This document shows, in pieces, positions 31,781-40,209 of a stretch of 64,000 nucleotides of DNA. Every line of letters starts with the position of its first letter. Position 1 is the first letter of the stretch. The DNA comes from an uncultured Clostridia bacterium. GTDB taxonomy: Bacteria > Bacillota > Clostridia > Christensenellales > Aristaeellaceae. The notes beneath the pieces are model-generated. The model saw only the letters and a program-made list of their open reading frames with translations. It was not told the origin of the DNA and did not search any database. The DNA is taken from positions 1 to 64,000 of the forward strand of contig CAKTXR010000004.1 in NCBI GenBank assembly GCA_934631025.1, in the 5' to 3' direction. Made by a program: the position numbers and the translations under genes.

Positions 31781-31986
31781 AATCCAAAGAAATCGCTGAA
31801 CTGAAGCAGAAAACGATCGCGGAGCTCGACACCGAAATGAATAAGAAGAAGAGCGAGCTGTTCAACCTGCGCTTCCAGCTGGCGACCGGTCAGCTGCAAA
31901 ACACGGCTGCGATCAGCGCGTGCAAGCGTGACATCGCCCGCGTCAAGACCATCATTCGTCAGCGTCAGAACGAGACGCAGGCGTGA
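31777..31986 (+). CDS. rpmC: 50S ribosomal protein L29
   Basis: A 69-residue helical-hairpin protein (EIAELKQKTIAELDTEMNKKKSELFNLRFQLATGQL). It sits near the exit tunnel beside L23. Overlaps the end of rplP by 4 bases, indicating coupled translation. Confidence 0.97.
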   Translation: MKSKEIAELKQKTIAELDTEMNKKKSELFNLRFQLATGQLQNTAAISACKRDIARVKTIIRQRQNETQA

Positions 31987-32013
31987 TCGAAGCGAAAGGA
32001 GGCTGCTTGATCT

Positions 32014-32271
32014 ATGTCTGAAAGAGGACTTCGCAAAACCCGTATTGGCGTCGTTGTCTCCGATAAGATGGACAAGACCATCACCGTTGAGATCCGCAAC
32101 CGCGTCAAGCATCCGCTTTATGGCAAAATCATGAATCGCACCGAAAAGTTCAAGGCTCATGACGAGCAGAACGAAGCCGGCATCGGCGACACTGTGCGCA
32201 TCATGGAAACTCGTCCGCTGTCGAAGGACAAGCGCTGGCGCCTGGTTGAAATCGTCGAAAAGGCGAAGTAA
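32014..32271 (+). CDS. rpsQ: 30S ribosomal protein S17
   Basis: An 85-residue OB-fold protein with RIGVVVSDKMDKTITVEI, HPLYGKIMNRTEKFKAHDE and IMETRPLSKDKRWRLVEI, a standard S17. It binds 16S rRNA early in assembly. AAAGGAGG precedes the ATG. Confidence 0.98.
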   Translation: MSERGLRKTRIGVVVSDKMDKTITVEIRNRVKHPLYGKIMNRTEKFKAHDEQNEAGIGDTVRIMETRPLSKDKRWRLVEIVEKAK

Positions 32272-32300
32272 TTGGGCCGTAAGCAAGGAGGAAATCCACA

Positions 32301-32669
32301 ATGATTCAACCGCAAACTCGTTTGAAGGTTGCCGACAACTCCGGCGCGAAGGAAATCATGTGCTTCCGCGTGCTGGGCGGCTCTTTCCGCCGCTGCGGCG
32401 GCATCGGCGACATCATCGTCGCCTCCGTCAAGTCCGCGACGCCCGGCGGCGCAGTCAAAAAGGGCGACGTCGTCAAGGCCGTTATCGTGCGTACGCGCAA
32501 GCAGTATCGCCGTCCCGACGGATCCTACATCCGTTTCGACGATAACGCGGCCGTCATCATCAACGACGCCAAGCAGCCCAGAGGCACCCGTATCTTTGGG
32601 CCGGTTGCACGCGAGCTCCGCGAAAAGGATTTCATGAAGATCGTTTCGCTGGCGCCCGAAGTGCTGTAA
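32301..32669 (+). CDS. rplN: 50S ribosomal protein L14
   Basis: A 122-residue L14 (MIQPQTRLKVADNSGAKEIMCFRVLGG..., GTRIFGPVARELREKDFMKIVSLAPEVL). It lies at the subunit interface. AAGGAGG upstream; rplX follows closely. Confidence 0.98.
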   Translation: MIQPQTRLKVADNSGAKEIMCFRVLGGSFRRCGGIGDIIVASVKSATPGGAVKKGDVVKAVIVRTRKQYRRPDGSYIRFDDNAAVIINDAKQPRGTRIFGPVARELREKDFMKIVSLAPEVL

Positions 32670-32684
32670 TTGGAGGTGTACAAA

Positions 32685-33026
32685 TTGGCAACACCGAAAC
32701 TGAACGTTAAGACCGGCGACACCGTCGTTGTGATCTCCGGTAAGGATAAGGGCAAGGAAGGCAAGGTTCAGAAGGCCTTCCCGTCCGAGGGCAAGATCGT
32801 TGTTGAAGGCGTCGCGATGGTGAAGAAGCACCAGAAGCCGCGCGGACAGGGCCTGCCGGGCGGCATCGTGGAAAAGGAAGCCGCCATCCCCGCCTGCAAG
32901 GTCATGCTGGTCTGCCCGGCCTGCAAGAAGGCAACCCGCGTTGCCCACAAGTTTGTCGAAGCAGAAGGCCAGAAGCCTCAGAAGGTCCGCGCCTGCAAGA
33001 AGTGCGGCGCGACCATCGACAATTGA
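32685..33026 (+). CDS. rplX: 50S ribosomal protein L24
   Basis: A 113-residue L24 with a KOW motif (KTGDTVVVISGKDKGKEGKV) and a C-terminal CPACKKATRV...ACKKCGATID segment holding four Cys, probably a zinc site. The start is TTG 32685, since GGAGGTG begins 12 bases earlier; the in-frame TTG at 32670 overlaps that site and the rplN stop. Confidence 0.96.
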   Translation: MATPKLNVKTGDTVVVISGKDKGKEGKVQKAFPSEGKIVVEGVAMVKKHQKPRGQGLPGGIVEKEAAIPACKVMLVCPACKKATRVAHKFVEAEGQKPQKVRACKKCGATIDN

Positions 33027-33047
33027 TCGAGAGGGAGGTTCATTTAA

Positions 33048-33590
33048 GTGGCCAGACTGAAAGATAAGTATGTGAGCGAAGTCGTTCCGGCGCTTCAGCA
33101 GAAGTTCCAGTATAAGAACGTCAACGAAATTCCGCGCCTTGAGAAGATCGTGCTCAACGTTGGTCTGGGCGATTGCAAGGACAACGCCAAGTCTATGGAA
33201 GTGGCCGTTGCCGAGCTCGCCACCATCTCCGGCCAGAAGCCGCTGGTGACCAAGGCGAAGAAGTCCATCGCGAACTTCAAGGTCCGCGAGGGCATGAACG
33301 TCGGCGCGAAGGTGACGCTGCGCAATGCGCGTATGTACGAGTTCGCCGACAAGCTGATGAACATTGCTCTGCCCCGCGTGCGCGACTTCCGCGGCGTGAG
33401 CGCCAAGGCCTTCGACGGCCGCGGCAACTACTCTCTGGGCGTCCGCGAGCAGCTGATCTTCCCCGAAATCGAGTACGATAAGGTTGAGAAGATCCGCGGT
33501 CTTGAGATGATCTTCGTGACCACCGCCAAGACCGACGAAGAAGCGAAGGAACTGCTGCGCCTGCTGGGTATGCCGTTTGAGCAGGCTTGA
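33048..33590 (+). CDS. rplE: 50S ribosomal protein L5
   Basis: A 180-residue L5 (IPRLEKIVLNVGLGDCKDN, GQKPLVTKAKKSIANFKVREG, RVRDFRGVSAKAFDGRGNYSLGV). It binds 5S rRNA. The start codon is GTG, with GGGAGG upstream. Confidence 0.98.
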   Translation: MARLKDKYVSEVVPALQQKFQYKNVNEIPRLEKIVLNVGLGDCKDNAKSMEVAVAELATISGQKPLVTKAKKSIANFKVREGMNVGAKVTLRNARMYEFADKLMNIALPRVRDFRGVSAKAFDGRGNYSLGVREQLIFPEIEYDKVEKIRGLEMIFVTTAKTDEEAKELLRLLGMPFEQA

Positions 33591-33609
33591 TTGAAGGAGG
33601 AACATTCGC

Positions 33610-33795
33610 GTGGCAAAGACTAGCATGAAGATCAGGCAGGCGAGAGAGCCCAAGTTCTCGACCCGTGCTTACACGCGCTGCCGCATCTGCGGCCGTCCGC
33701 ATTCGGTGCTCCGTAAGTACGGCGTGTGCAGAATTTGTTTCCGTGAACTGGCCTACAAGGGCGAGATTCCCGGTGTGAGAAAGGCAAGCTGGTAA
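33610..33795 (+). CDS. rpsN: 30S ribosomal protein S14, zinc-binding type
   Basis: A 61-residue S14 type Z: two CxxC pairs (CRICGRP and CRICFRE) form the zinc ribbon. GTG start preceded by AAGGAGG. The short zinc type is the standard one in this operon position. Confidence 0.98.
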   Translation: MAKTSMKIRQAREPKFSTRAYTRCRICGRPHSVLRKYGVCRICFRELAYKGEIPGVRKASW

Positions 33796-33824
33796 GCTGG
33801 GCTATTTCGGAAGGAGGTTACACA

Positions 33825-34223
33825 ATGCTGATGAATGATCCCATCGCGGATATGCTGACCCGCATCCGCAATGCCCTTATTGCCAGACATGATACCGTGA
33901 CCCTTCCCGCGTCCAACATGAAGAAGGCGATCGCCAAGATTCTGTTGGAGGAAGGCTATATCAAGTCTGTTGACTATATTGACGACGGTGTGCAGGGACA
34001 GATCAAGATTGTGCTCAAGTACGTTGAGAATAAGCAGTCCGTTATCAACGGTTTGAAGCGCATTTCCACGCCCGGTCTGCGCGTTTACGCCCGGACCGAT
34101 GAGCTGCCCAAGGTTCTGGGCGGCCTGGGCATCGCGATTGTCTCCACGTCCAAGGGCGTCATGACCGACAAGGAAGCCCGCAAGGCCGGTGTGGGCGGCG
34201 AAGTGCTGGCCTACATCTGGTAA
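33825..34223 (+). CDS. rpsH: 30S ribosomal protein S8
   Basis: A 132-residue S8 (NDPIADMLTRIRNALIARHDTV, RISTPGLRVYARTDELPKVLGGLGIAIVSTSKGVMTDKEARKAGVGGEVLAYIW). It organises the central domain of 16S rRNA and represses the spc operon in E. coli. AAGGAGG upstream. Confidence 0.98.
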   Translation: MLMNDPIADMLTRIRNALIARHDTVTLPASNMKKAIAKILLEEGYIKSVDYIDDGVQGQIKIVLKYVENKQSVINGLKRISTPGLRVYARTDELPKVLGGLGIAIVSTSKGVMTDKEARKAGVGGEVLAYIW

Positions 34224-34242
34224 TAACGGAGGTGCAATAACA

Positions 34243-34788
34243 ATGTCTCGAATCGGAAGACTTCCGATCGCTGTGCCCGCCGGGGTTACCGTTACGATTA
34301 CGGACGACAATACCGTGATTGTGAAAGGCCCCAAGGGTGAGCTTTCTCAGAAGGTGAACAAGGATATCACCGTTACGCAGGAGGGCAATGTGATCCACGT
34401 CGCCCGCCCGACCGACGACAAGGCGCATCGCGCTCTGCACGGCCTGTATCGTTCCCTGATCCACAACATGGTCACCGGCGTGACCACCGGCTTCTCCAAG
34501 AGCCTCGAACTGGTCGGCGTCGGCTACCGTGCTCAGGCGGAGAGCCCGGCCAAGCTGGTCATCAACATCGGCTTCTCCCATCCTGTGAACGTCGAAGCGC
34601 CCGCGAACATCAAGTTCGAGACGCCCAGCGCCACGCAGATCATCGTGCATGGCATCGACAAGCAGCAGGTTGGCGCGATCGCCGCGGACATCCGCGACAT
34701 CCGCAAGCCGGAACCCTATCATGGCAAGGGCATTCGTTATACGGGCGAGTACGTCCGTCATAAGGAAGGCAAAGCCGGTAAGAAATAA
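34243..34788 (+). CDS. rplF: 50S ribosomal protein L6
   Basis: A 181-residue L6 (SRIGRLPIAVPAGVTVTI, LELVGVGYRAQ, KPEPYHGKGIRYTGEYV). ATG 34243 is set by CGGAGG upstream; a longer frame from 34189 would run into rpsH. Confidence 0.98.
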   Translation: MSRIGRLPIAVPAGVTVTITDDNTVIVKGPKGELSQKVNKDITVTQEGNVIHVARPTDDKAHRALHGLYRSLIHNMVTGVTTGFSKSLELVGVGYRAQAESPAKLVINIGFSHPVNVEAPANIKFETPSATQIIVHGIDKQQVGAIAADIRDIRKPEPYHGKGIRYTGEYVRHKEGKAGKK

Positions 34789-34806
34789 GTAAGGGAGTGA
34801 ACGCTC

Positions 34807-35175
34807 ATGTTCAAAAAGCAGGATCGCAATGAGATCAGAGTCATCCGACATGCGCGCGTCCGCAAGAAGATCAGCGGCACGACCGAGCGTCCCCGGCTCT
34901 GCGTTTACAGAAGCAACGCCCACATCTATGCGCAGATCATCGATGACGCGAAGGGCATGACCCTGGCCGCGGCTTCGACCGTGGAGAAGGATCTGGCCGC
35001 GCAGATCGGCGAAATGGACAAGAAGGGCGCCGCGAAGCTGGTCGGCAAGACCATCGCCGAGCGCGCTGAGGCCGCTGGCATTAAGACGGTCGTTTTCGAT
35101 CGCGGCGGCTACATTTACACCGGCCGTGTGGCCGAACTGGCCGCTGGCGCTCGCGAGGGCGGTCTGGACTTCTAA
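34807..35175 (+). CDS. rplR: 50S ribosomal protein L18
   Basis: A 122-residue L18 (RHARVRKKISGTTERPRLCVYRSNAHIYAQIIDD, FDRGGYIYTGRVAELAAGAREGGL). It binds 5S rRNA with L5. Confidence 0.98.
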   Translation: MFKKQDRNEIRVIRHARVRKKISGTTERPRLCVYRSNAHIYAQIIDDAKGMTLAAASTVEKDLAAQIGEMDKKGAAKLVGKTIAERAEAAGIKTVVFDRGGYIYTGRVAELAAGAREGGLDF

Positions 35176-35193
35176 ATCAGGAGGAATGCACGC

Positions 35194-35691
35194 ATGCAGC
35201 GCAACGAGCAGGTTAGCGAATTCAAAGAAAAGCTTGTCGCAGTGAACCGCGTCAGCAAGACCGTCAAGGGCGGCCGCAATATGCGCTTCAGCGCTCTGAT
35301 GGTGGTTGGCGACGAGAACGGCCGCATTGGCTGCGGCATGGGCAAGGCGACCGAAATTCCCGAGGCCATCCGTAAGGGCAATGAGGACGCCAAGAAGAAC
35401 ATGATCAAGGTGTCTCTGAAGGACACGACCATCCCGCACGAGGTCATCGGCGTGTACGGCACCGGCAAGGTGCTGCTGATGCCCGCGCCGGAAGGCACCG
35501 GCCTGATCGCCGGCGGCCCTGTCCGTCAGGTTCTGGAGGCTGCGGGCATCCGCAACATCCGCACCAAGTCGATCGGCTCCAACAACCCGATCAACATGGT
35601 CAAGGCCACGATGGAAGGCCTCAAGCAGCTCCGCTCCGCTGAGGAGATCGCCAAGCTTCGCGGCAAGACGGTCGAAGAGCTCTTGGGTTAA
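35194..35691 (+). CDS. rpsE: 30S ribosomal protein S5
   Basis: A 165-residue S5 (FKEKLVAVNRVSKTVKGGRNMRFSALMVVGD, TGLIAGGPVRQVLEAAGIRNIRTKSIGSNNPINMVKAT). It contributes to decoding fidelity. AGGAGG upstream. Confidence 0.98.
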   Translation: MQRNEQVSEFKEKLVAVNRVSKTVKGGRNMRFSALMVVGDENGRIGCGMGKATEIPEAIRKGNEDAKKNMIKVSLKDTTIPHEVIGVYGTGKVLLMPAPEGTGLIAGGPVRQVLEAAGIRNIRTKSIGSNNPINMVKATMEGLKQLRSAEEIAKLRGKTVEELLG

Positions 35692-35706
35692 GGAGGGCGC
35701 GAAGTT

Positions 35707-35889
35707 ATGAAACTGAAAATCACACAGACGAAGTCCACCATCGCCTGCCTGAAAGATCAGATTGCCACCATTAAGGCGCTGGGCCTGCACAAGATCGGCC
35801 AGACGGTCGTCAAGCAGGACAACCCCGCGATGCGCGGCATGATCTTCAAGGTGAAGCACATGGTGAAGGTCGAGGAGATCGAAGACTAA
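35707..35889 (+). CDS. rpmD: 50S ribosomal protein L30
   Basis: A 60-residue L30 (LKITQTKSTIACLKDQIATIKALGLHKIGQTVVKQDNPAMRGMIFKVKHMVKVEEI). Small 23S-binding protein at its usual place between rpsE and rplO. Confidence 0.97.
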   Translation: MKLKITQTKSTIACLKDQIATIKALGLHKIGQTVVKQDNPAMRGMIFKVKHMVKVEEIED

Positions 35890-35902
35890 GGAGGGTCGAA
35901 TC

Positions 35903-36343
35903 ATGAAACTGCACGAACTTAAGCCGGCTTTCGGATCGACCACGGCGCCGAAGCGCCTTGGGCGCGGCGTTGGCTCCGGTCTGGGCAAGACTTCCGGCAA
36001 AGGTCATAAGGGTGCCAAGGCCCGTTCGGGCGGCGGCAAGCGTCCGGGCTTCGAGGGCGGCCAGATGCCTCTGATCCGCCGTCTGCCCAAGCGCGGCTTC
36101 TACAATCCCTTCCGCATCAACTATGTCGCCATCAATGTGGATCGCCTTGAGGTGTTCGAGGACGGCATGACGGTTACCCCCGTCGAGCTGATCGAGTACG
36201 GCATCATCAAGAAGATCGATGACGGCATTAAGATCATGGGCAATGGCGAGCTGACCAAAAAGCTGACCGTCCAGGCGGCGAAGTTCACCGCCACCGCCAA
36301 GGAAAAGATTGAGGCGGCCGGAGGAAAGGCCGAGGTGATCTGA
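35903..36343 (+). CDS. rplO: 50S ribosomal protein L15
   Basis: A 146-residue L15 with the Gly-rich basic N-terminus (RLGRGVGSGLGKTSGKGHKGAKARSGGGKRPGFEGGQMPL). A late-assembly 23S-binding protein. secY starts 1 base after the stop. Confidence 0.98.
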   Translation: MKLHELKPAFGSTTAPKRLGRGVGSGLGKTSGKGHKGAKARSGGGKRPGFEGGQMPLIRRLPKRGFYNPFRINYVAINVDRLEVFEDGMTVTPVELIEYGIIKKIDDGIKIMGNGELTKKLTVQAAKFTATAKEKIEAAGGKAEVI

Positions 36344-36344
36344 C

Positions 36345-37595
36345 ATGTGGGAAACGCTGCGCAACGCATGGAAGATTGCCGATCTTCGCAAGAAGATCCT
36401 CTATACCCTGTTCATGCTTTTGATTTACCGGCTGCTGTGCTTTGTTCCGACTCCCGGCGTCAACGTGGCCGTTGTCGCCGAGGCGGTTAAGGGCATCAGC
36501 CTGCTGGATTTCATGAACACCATGACCGGTTCCAACCTGGAGCAATTCACCATCATGGCAATGGGTATTACCCCTTACATCAATGCGTCGATTATCATGC
36601 AGCTGCTCTGCGTTGCCATCCCGAAGCTGGAGGAACTCCAGAAGGAAGGCGAAGAGGGCCGCAAGAAGATAGCGCAGATTACCCGTTATGTCACGATTGG
36701 TCTGGGATTCATTCAGGCGGTTGCTCTGTCCATCGGACTGGGCGCCGCCGCCACCACGGCCTGGTATAACTACATTACCATTGGTCTGTGCCTGGCGGGC
36801 GGTACCGCTCTGGCCATGTGGATTGGCGAGCGCATCAATGACAAGGGCATCGGCAACGGCGTTTCGCTGCTGATCTTCGCCGGCATCATTGCGCGCCTGT
36901 CCAGCCAGATTGTCAGCTATGTCAAGAATATGTTTGTTGGCAACGTGTCCGTGTGGGCGGCCCTTGTGGTGCTTCTCATCAGCCTGGTCATGATCGTCGG
37001 CGTTACGCTGGTCGAGCTGGCCGAGCGCCGCATCCCGGTCCAGTATGCCAAGCGTGTCGTGGGCAACAAGATGTATGGCGGACAGACCAGCCGCATTCCC
37101 CTCAAGGTCAATGCATCCGGCGTCCTGCCGCTGATCTTCGCTTCCGCGATCATGCAGTTCCCGAGCACCATCTTCTCGTTCATGCCCAATTCCGCCGCGG
37201 CCAAGTGGTGGGATCGGTTCTATGGACAGAGCGGCTGGTATCTGCTCATCTTCGCCCTGATGATCTTCGGCTTCACCTTCTTCTACAGCTCCATCACCTT
37301 CAATCCGGTTGAGATGAGCAAGAACCTGAAGCAGAACGGCGGCTCGATCCCCGGCATCCGCCCGGACAAGCCCACCGCTGATTACATCGCGAAGGTCAGC
37401 AAGCGAATCACCATGTTCGGCGCGCTGTTCTTGGCCGTGCTGGCGACGCTGCCCACCGTCTTCTACAAGATGGTCGGTCTGAGCCTGCCCCTGGCCGCCA
37501 GCTCCCTGCTGATTGCCGTCAGCGTCGCGATTGAAACCGCGCGCCAGCTGCAGTCGCAGATGGAGATGCGCCACTACAAGGGATTCCTGAAGTAA
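36345..37595 (+). CDS. secY: Protein translocase subunit SecY
   Basis: A 416-residue membrane protein with about ten transmembrane helices. TPGVNV, the plug/helix-2 region FTIMAMGITPYINASIIMQLL, RRIPVQYAKRVVG and the C-terminal PGIRPDKPTADYIAKV loop identify SecY, the channel of the Sec translocon. It is cotranscribed with ribosomal genes and adk, the standard Firmicutes order. Confidence 0.98.
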   Translation: MWETLRNAWKIADLRKKILYTLFMLLIYRLLCFVPTPGVNVAVVAEAVKGISLLDFMNTMTGSNLEQFTIMAMGITPYINASIIMQLLCVAIPKLEELQKEGEEGRKKIAQITRYVTIGLGFIQAVALSIGLGAAATTAWYNYITIGLCLAGGTALAMWIGERINDKGIGNGVSLLIFAGIIARLSSQIVSYVKNMFVGNVSVWAALVVLLISLVMIVGVTLVELAERRIPVQYAKRVVGNKMYGGQTSRIPLKVNASGVLPLIFASAIMQFPSTIFSFMPNSAAAKWWDRFYGQSGWYLLIFALMIFGFTFFYSSITFNPVEMSKNLKQNGGSIPGIRPDKPTADYIAKVSKRITMFGALFLAVLATLPTVFYKMVGLSLPLAASSLLIAVSVAIETARQLQSQMEMRHYKGFLK

Positions 37596-37616
37596 TTAAG
37601 TCGGGAGGAAATCACG

Positions 37617-38246
37617 ATGAATCTTATTTTTCTTGGCCCTCCCGGCGCGGGCAAGGGTACGCAGGCGGCCTTGGTGAGCAAGGCGCTCGGCATTGCCCAT
37701 ATTTCCACCGGCGATATGTTCCGCAAAGCCATGAGAGAGGGCACGCCCACCGGCCTCAAGGCCAAGGCGTTTATCGATCAGGGCAAGCTGGTTCCGGACA
37801 GCGTGACCGTTGAGATGGTCAAGGAGCGCCTGGCCGAGGATGACTGCAAGAACGGTTATCTTCTGGACGGCTTCCCCCGCAATCTCGATCAGGCGCGCGC
37901 CCTCGCCGAATTTTCTCAGCCCGACGCGGTCGTCGACATCGCCGTGGCCGATGAAAAGCTCATCGACCGCCTCGGTGGACGCCGCTTCTGCCCGAAGTGC
38001 AACGGCACCTTCCACATCACCAAGCTGAAGGATGCGAAGGTTTGCCCGGACTGCGGCGCAGAGCTGATCCAGCGGGCTGACGACAACCCCGCCACCATCG
38101 CCAGCAGGCTGCAGGTCTACCACGAGCAGACCAGCCCGCTGACCGAGTACTATGCGGACAAGGGCATTCTCAAGCAGGTGGACGGCTCCCTTCCGATGGA
38201 AGAGGTCACCGCTGAAATTGCGAAGGCCTTGGCGGTTGAACTATGA
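37617..38246 (+). CDS. adk: Adenylate kinase
   Basis: A 209-residue enzyme interconverting ATP, AMP and ADP. P-loop GPPGAGKGTQ at residues 7-16, GDMFR, DGFPRNLDQA, and a zinc-type lid with CPKCNGTFH...CPDCG. GGGAGG upstream; the stop overlaps map by 4 bases. Confidence 0.98.
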   Translation: MNLIFLGPPGAGKGTQAALVSKALGIAHISTGDMFRKAMREGTPTGLKAKAFIDQGKLVPDSVTVEMVKERLAEDDCKNGYLLDGFPRNLDQARALAEFSQPDAVVDIAVADEKLIDRLGGRRFCPKCNGTFHITKLKDAKVCPDCGAELIQRADDNPATIASRLQVYHEQTSPLTEYYADKGILKQVDGSLPMEEVTAEIAKALAVEL

Positions 38247-39010
38247 TTACGATTAAATCTGCCGAAGAAATCGGTAAGATGCGAAAAGCGGGCGCGCTTC
38301 TTCACGAGGTGCTTGACCAGCTGAGAAACATGATCGAGCCGGGCGTCACCACGGCACACCTCGACCGAGAGGCCGAGCGGCTGATTCGGGGCGCCGGCGC
38401 GATCCCCTCTTTCAAGGGATATGAAGGGTTTCCGGCTTCGATCTGCGCTTCGGTCAATGATGAAGTGGTGCACGGTTTCCCCACCGACAAGCCGCTCAAG
38501 GAAGGCTCGATCGTGTCGATCGACTGCGGTCTGATCCTTGACGGGTGGCAGTCCGACAGCGCGTTCACCGCGCCTGTGGGCAAGATCGACGAGGAAATCG
38601 CGCGGCTGATTCGCGTTACCGAGGAGTGCTTCTGGCTCGGAGCCAAGCAGGTCCGAGAGGGCAACCGACTGGGCGACGTCAGTCACGCAGTTCAGGAGCA
38701 CGCCGAGAAGAACGGATACGGCGTCATTCGCGATCTGTGCGGACACGGCATCGGCCGCGAGATGCACGAGGATCCGAACGTGCCGAATTTCGGGCCGGCC
38801 GGCCGGGGCGTTCGCCTCAAGCCGGGCATGGTGATCGCCATCGAGCCGATGATCGCAAGGGGACGGTGGCCGATCTACGTTGATGACAATGGGTGGACAG
38901 TGATCACCCGCGACCACAGCTGGTGCTCCCATTATGAGCACACAGTGGCCGTGACAACAGGAGAGCCGGAGATACTGAGCTTCCCGGGCGCCGATGTACG
39001 GAGGTTCTGA
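38243..39010 (+). CDS. map: Methionine aminopeptidase, type I
   Basis: A 255-residue enzyme that removes N-terminal Met from new proteins. Metal ligands are visible in IVSIDCGLILDGWQSDSAFT (Asp pair), CGHGIGREMHEDP (His), AIEPM (Glu) and SWCSHYEHTVAVT (Glu). It overlaps adk by 4 bases and the KOW gene by one base. In the metal-site segment GLILDGWQSD the usual GGY is replaced, a minor variation. Confidence 0.97.
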   Translation: MITIKSAEEIGKMRKAGALLHEVLDQLRNMIEPGVTTAHLDREAERLIRGAGAIPSFKGYEGFPASICASVNDEVVHGFPTDKPLKEGSIVSIDCGLILDGWQSDSAFTAPVGKIDEEIARLIRVTEECFWLGAKQVREGNRLGDVSHAVQEHAEKNGYGVIRDLCGHGIGREMHEDPNVPNFGPAGRGVRLKPGMVIAIEPMIARGRWPIYVDDNGWTVITRDHSWCSHYEHTVAVTTGEPEILSFPGADVRRF

Positions 39011-39291
39011 TGAAAAGAACATGGCCGATCGGCCTCGGAAAGGTCGTCAGATCGAAAAACGGGCGCGACGAGGGGCGCGAGTTCATCGTCACGGCGCTTG
39101 AAGGCGATTTTGCGTATGTGGCCGACGGCGACACGCACAAAATCGAGAAGCCCAAGAAAAAGCGCGTGCGGCACCTGTTTGTCACCGAGGAGACGATTTC
39201 CAGTTTGCAAGAAAAGCTGGAGGCGGGCGCGCCCGTTGAAAATTGCGAGCTGCGCAAGGCGCTGAAGGCGCTCAGGCAAAAGGAGGAGTGA
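39010..39291 (+). CDS. KOW domain RNA-binding protein (L14e/L6e-like)
   Basis: A 93-residue basic protein with an N-terminal KOW-type fold (LGKVVRSKNGRDEGREFIVTAL...FAYVADGDTHKIEKPKKKRVRHLFVT) and a short helical tail. The family sits between map and infA in many Firmicutes and resembles archaeal/eukaryotic L14e. It probably binds ribosomal RNA; the function is not established. Confidence 0.85.
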   Translation: MKRTWPIGLGKVVRSKNGRDEGREFIVTALEGDFAYVADGDTHKIEKPKKKRVRHLFVTEETISSLQEKLEAGAPVENCELRKALKALRQKEE

Positions 39292-39295
39292 CATC

Positions 39296-39517
39296 TTGTC
39301 CAAATCGGATGTTATTGAAGTAGAAGGCGTCGTCACCGAATGCTTTCCCAACGCGGTGTTCGAGGTTGAGTTGCCCGGCGGCCACAAGGTTCTGGCCCAC
39401 GTTTCCGGCAAGATGAGGATGAACTACATCCGCATCTATCCGGGCGACAAGGTAACGATCGAATTGTCGCCGTATGATCTGACCAGGGGACGCATCACCT
39501 GGCGGAGCAAGTCTTAA
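39296..39517 (+). CDS. infA: Translation initiation factor IF-1
   Basis: A 73-residue OB-fold protein (KSDVIEVEGVVTECFPNAVFEVELPGGHKVLAHVSGKMRMNYIRIYPGDKVTIELSPYDLTRGRITWR). It occupies the 30S A site during initiation. The start codon is TTG with AAAGGAGGAG upstream. Confidence 0.98.
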   Translation: MSKSDVIEVEGVVTECFPNAVFEVELPGGHKVLAHVSGKMRMNYIRIYPGDKVTIELSPYDLTRGRITWRSKS

Positions 39518-39546
39518 CCGATGCAATCAACAGGGAGGAAGCTCAA

Positions 39547-39660
39547 ATGAAAGTGAGACCTTCGGTTAAACCCATTTGTGAGAAGTGCAAGGTCATTAAG
39601 CGCAAGGGTCGCGTCATGATCATTTGCGAGAACCCCAAGCACAAGCAGAAGCAGGGCTGA
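39547..39660 (+). CDS. rpmJ: 50S ribosomal protein L36
   Basis: A 37-residue protein starting at ATG 39547 with the CxxC-x12-C-x4-H zinc pattern (CEKCK...CENPKHKQKQG). GGGAGG upstream. It has the standard place after infA. Confidence 0.97.
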   Translation: MKVRPSVKPICEKCKVIKRKGRVMIICENPKHKQKQG

Positions 39661-39678
39661 TCGCCTGATTAAGCAAAG

Positions 39679-39772
39679 GACGGGCGGAGCGGCTGCCGCC
39701 GGTCTTCAGGATAGATTCCCAAGTCAGTAAGGCTCCCCGCAAGGAGCCGCCGGTACGAGAGCCAACGGCTCT
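39679..39772 (+). promoter_or_regulatory. Hairpin-rich spacer before rpsM, candidate alpha-operon leader
   Basis: The 144-base gap between rpmJ and rpsM, the largest in the array, holds three hairpins: GAC-GGCGG/CCGCC-GTC (39679-39704), GGCTCC/GGAGCC (39731-39748) and AGAGCC/GGCTCT (39758-39772). GGAGCC of the second could instead pair with GGCTCT of the third, so alternative folds are possible. No T-run follows, so translational control is more likely than termination. Confidence 0.4.
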
Positions 39773-39804
39773 GCGTATGATTTAATGGAGGTGCTGAATA
39801 ACAC

Positions 39805-40182
39805 ATGGCACGTATCGCAGGCGTCGACCTTCCCCGTGAAAAGAGAATCGAGATTGCCCTGACGTACATCTACGGCATCGGCAACAACATCGCCGATGAG
39901 ATCATTGAGGCGACCGGCGTGAACCCGGACACCCGCGTCAAGGATCTGACCGAGCAGGACGTCGGTAAAATCCGTGATTACATTGACCATCACCTCAAGG
40001 TGGAGGGCGACCTTCGCCGTGAGGTGAGCATGGACATCAAGCGCCTGATGGAGATCGGCTGCTATCGCGGCCTGCGCCATCGCCGCAGCCTGCCTGTTCG
40101 CGGACAGAACACCAAGCAGAATGCCCGCACCCGCAAGGGCCCCAAGAAGCAGGTTGCCGGTAAGAAGAAGGCAGCGAAGTAA
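39805..40182 (+). CDS. rpsM: 30S ribosomal protein S13
   Basis: A 125-residue S13 (ARIAGVDLPREKRIEIALTYIYGIG, GCYRGLRHRRSLPVRGQNTKQNARTRKGPKK). It contacts the P-site tRNA and L5. GGAGG upstream. Confidence 0.98.
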   Translation: MARIAGVDLPREKRIEIALTYIYGIGNNIADEIIEATGVNPDTRVKDLTEQDVGKIRDYIDHHLKVEGDLRREVSMDIKRLMEIGCYRGLRHRRSLPVRGQNTKQNARTRKGPKKQVAGKKKAAK

Positions 40183-40209
40183 TCGGTCGAGTTAGGAGGA
40201 AGAAATAAC

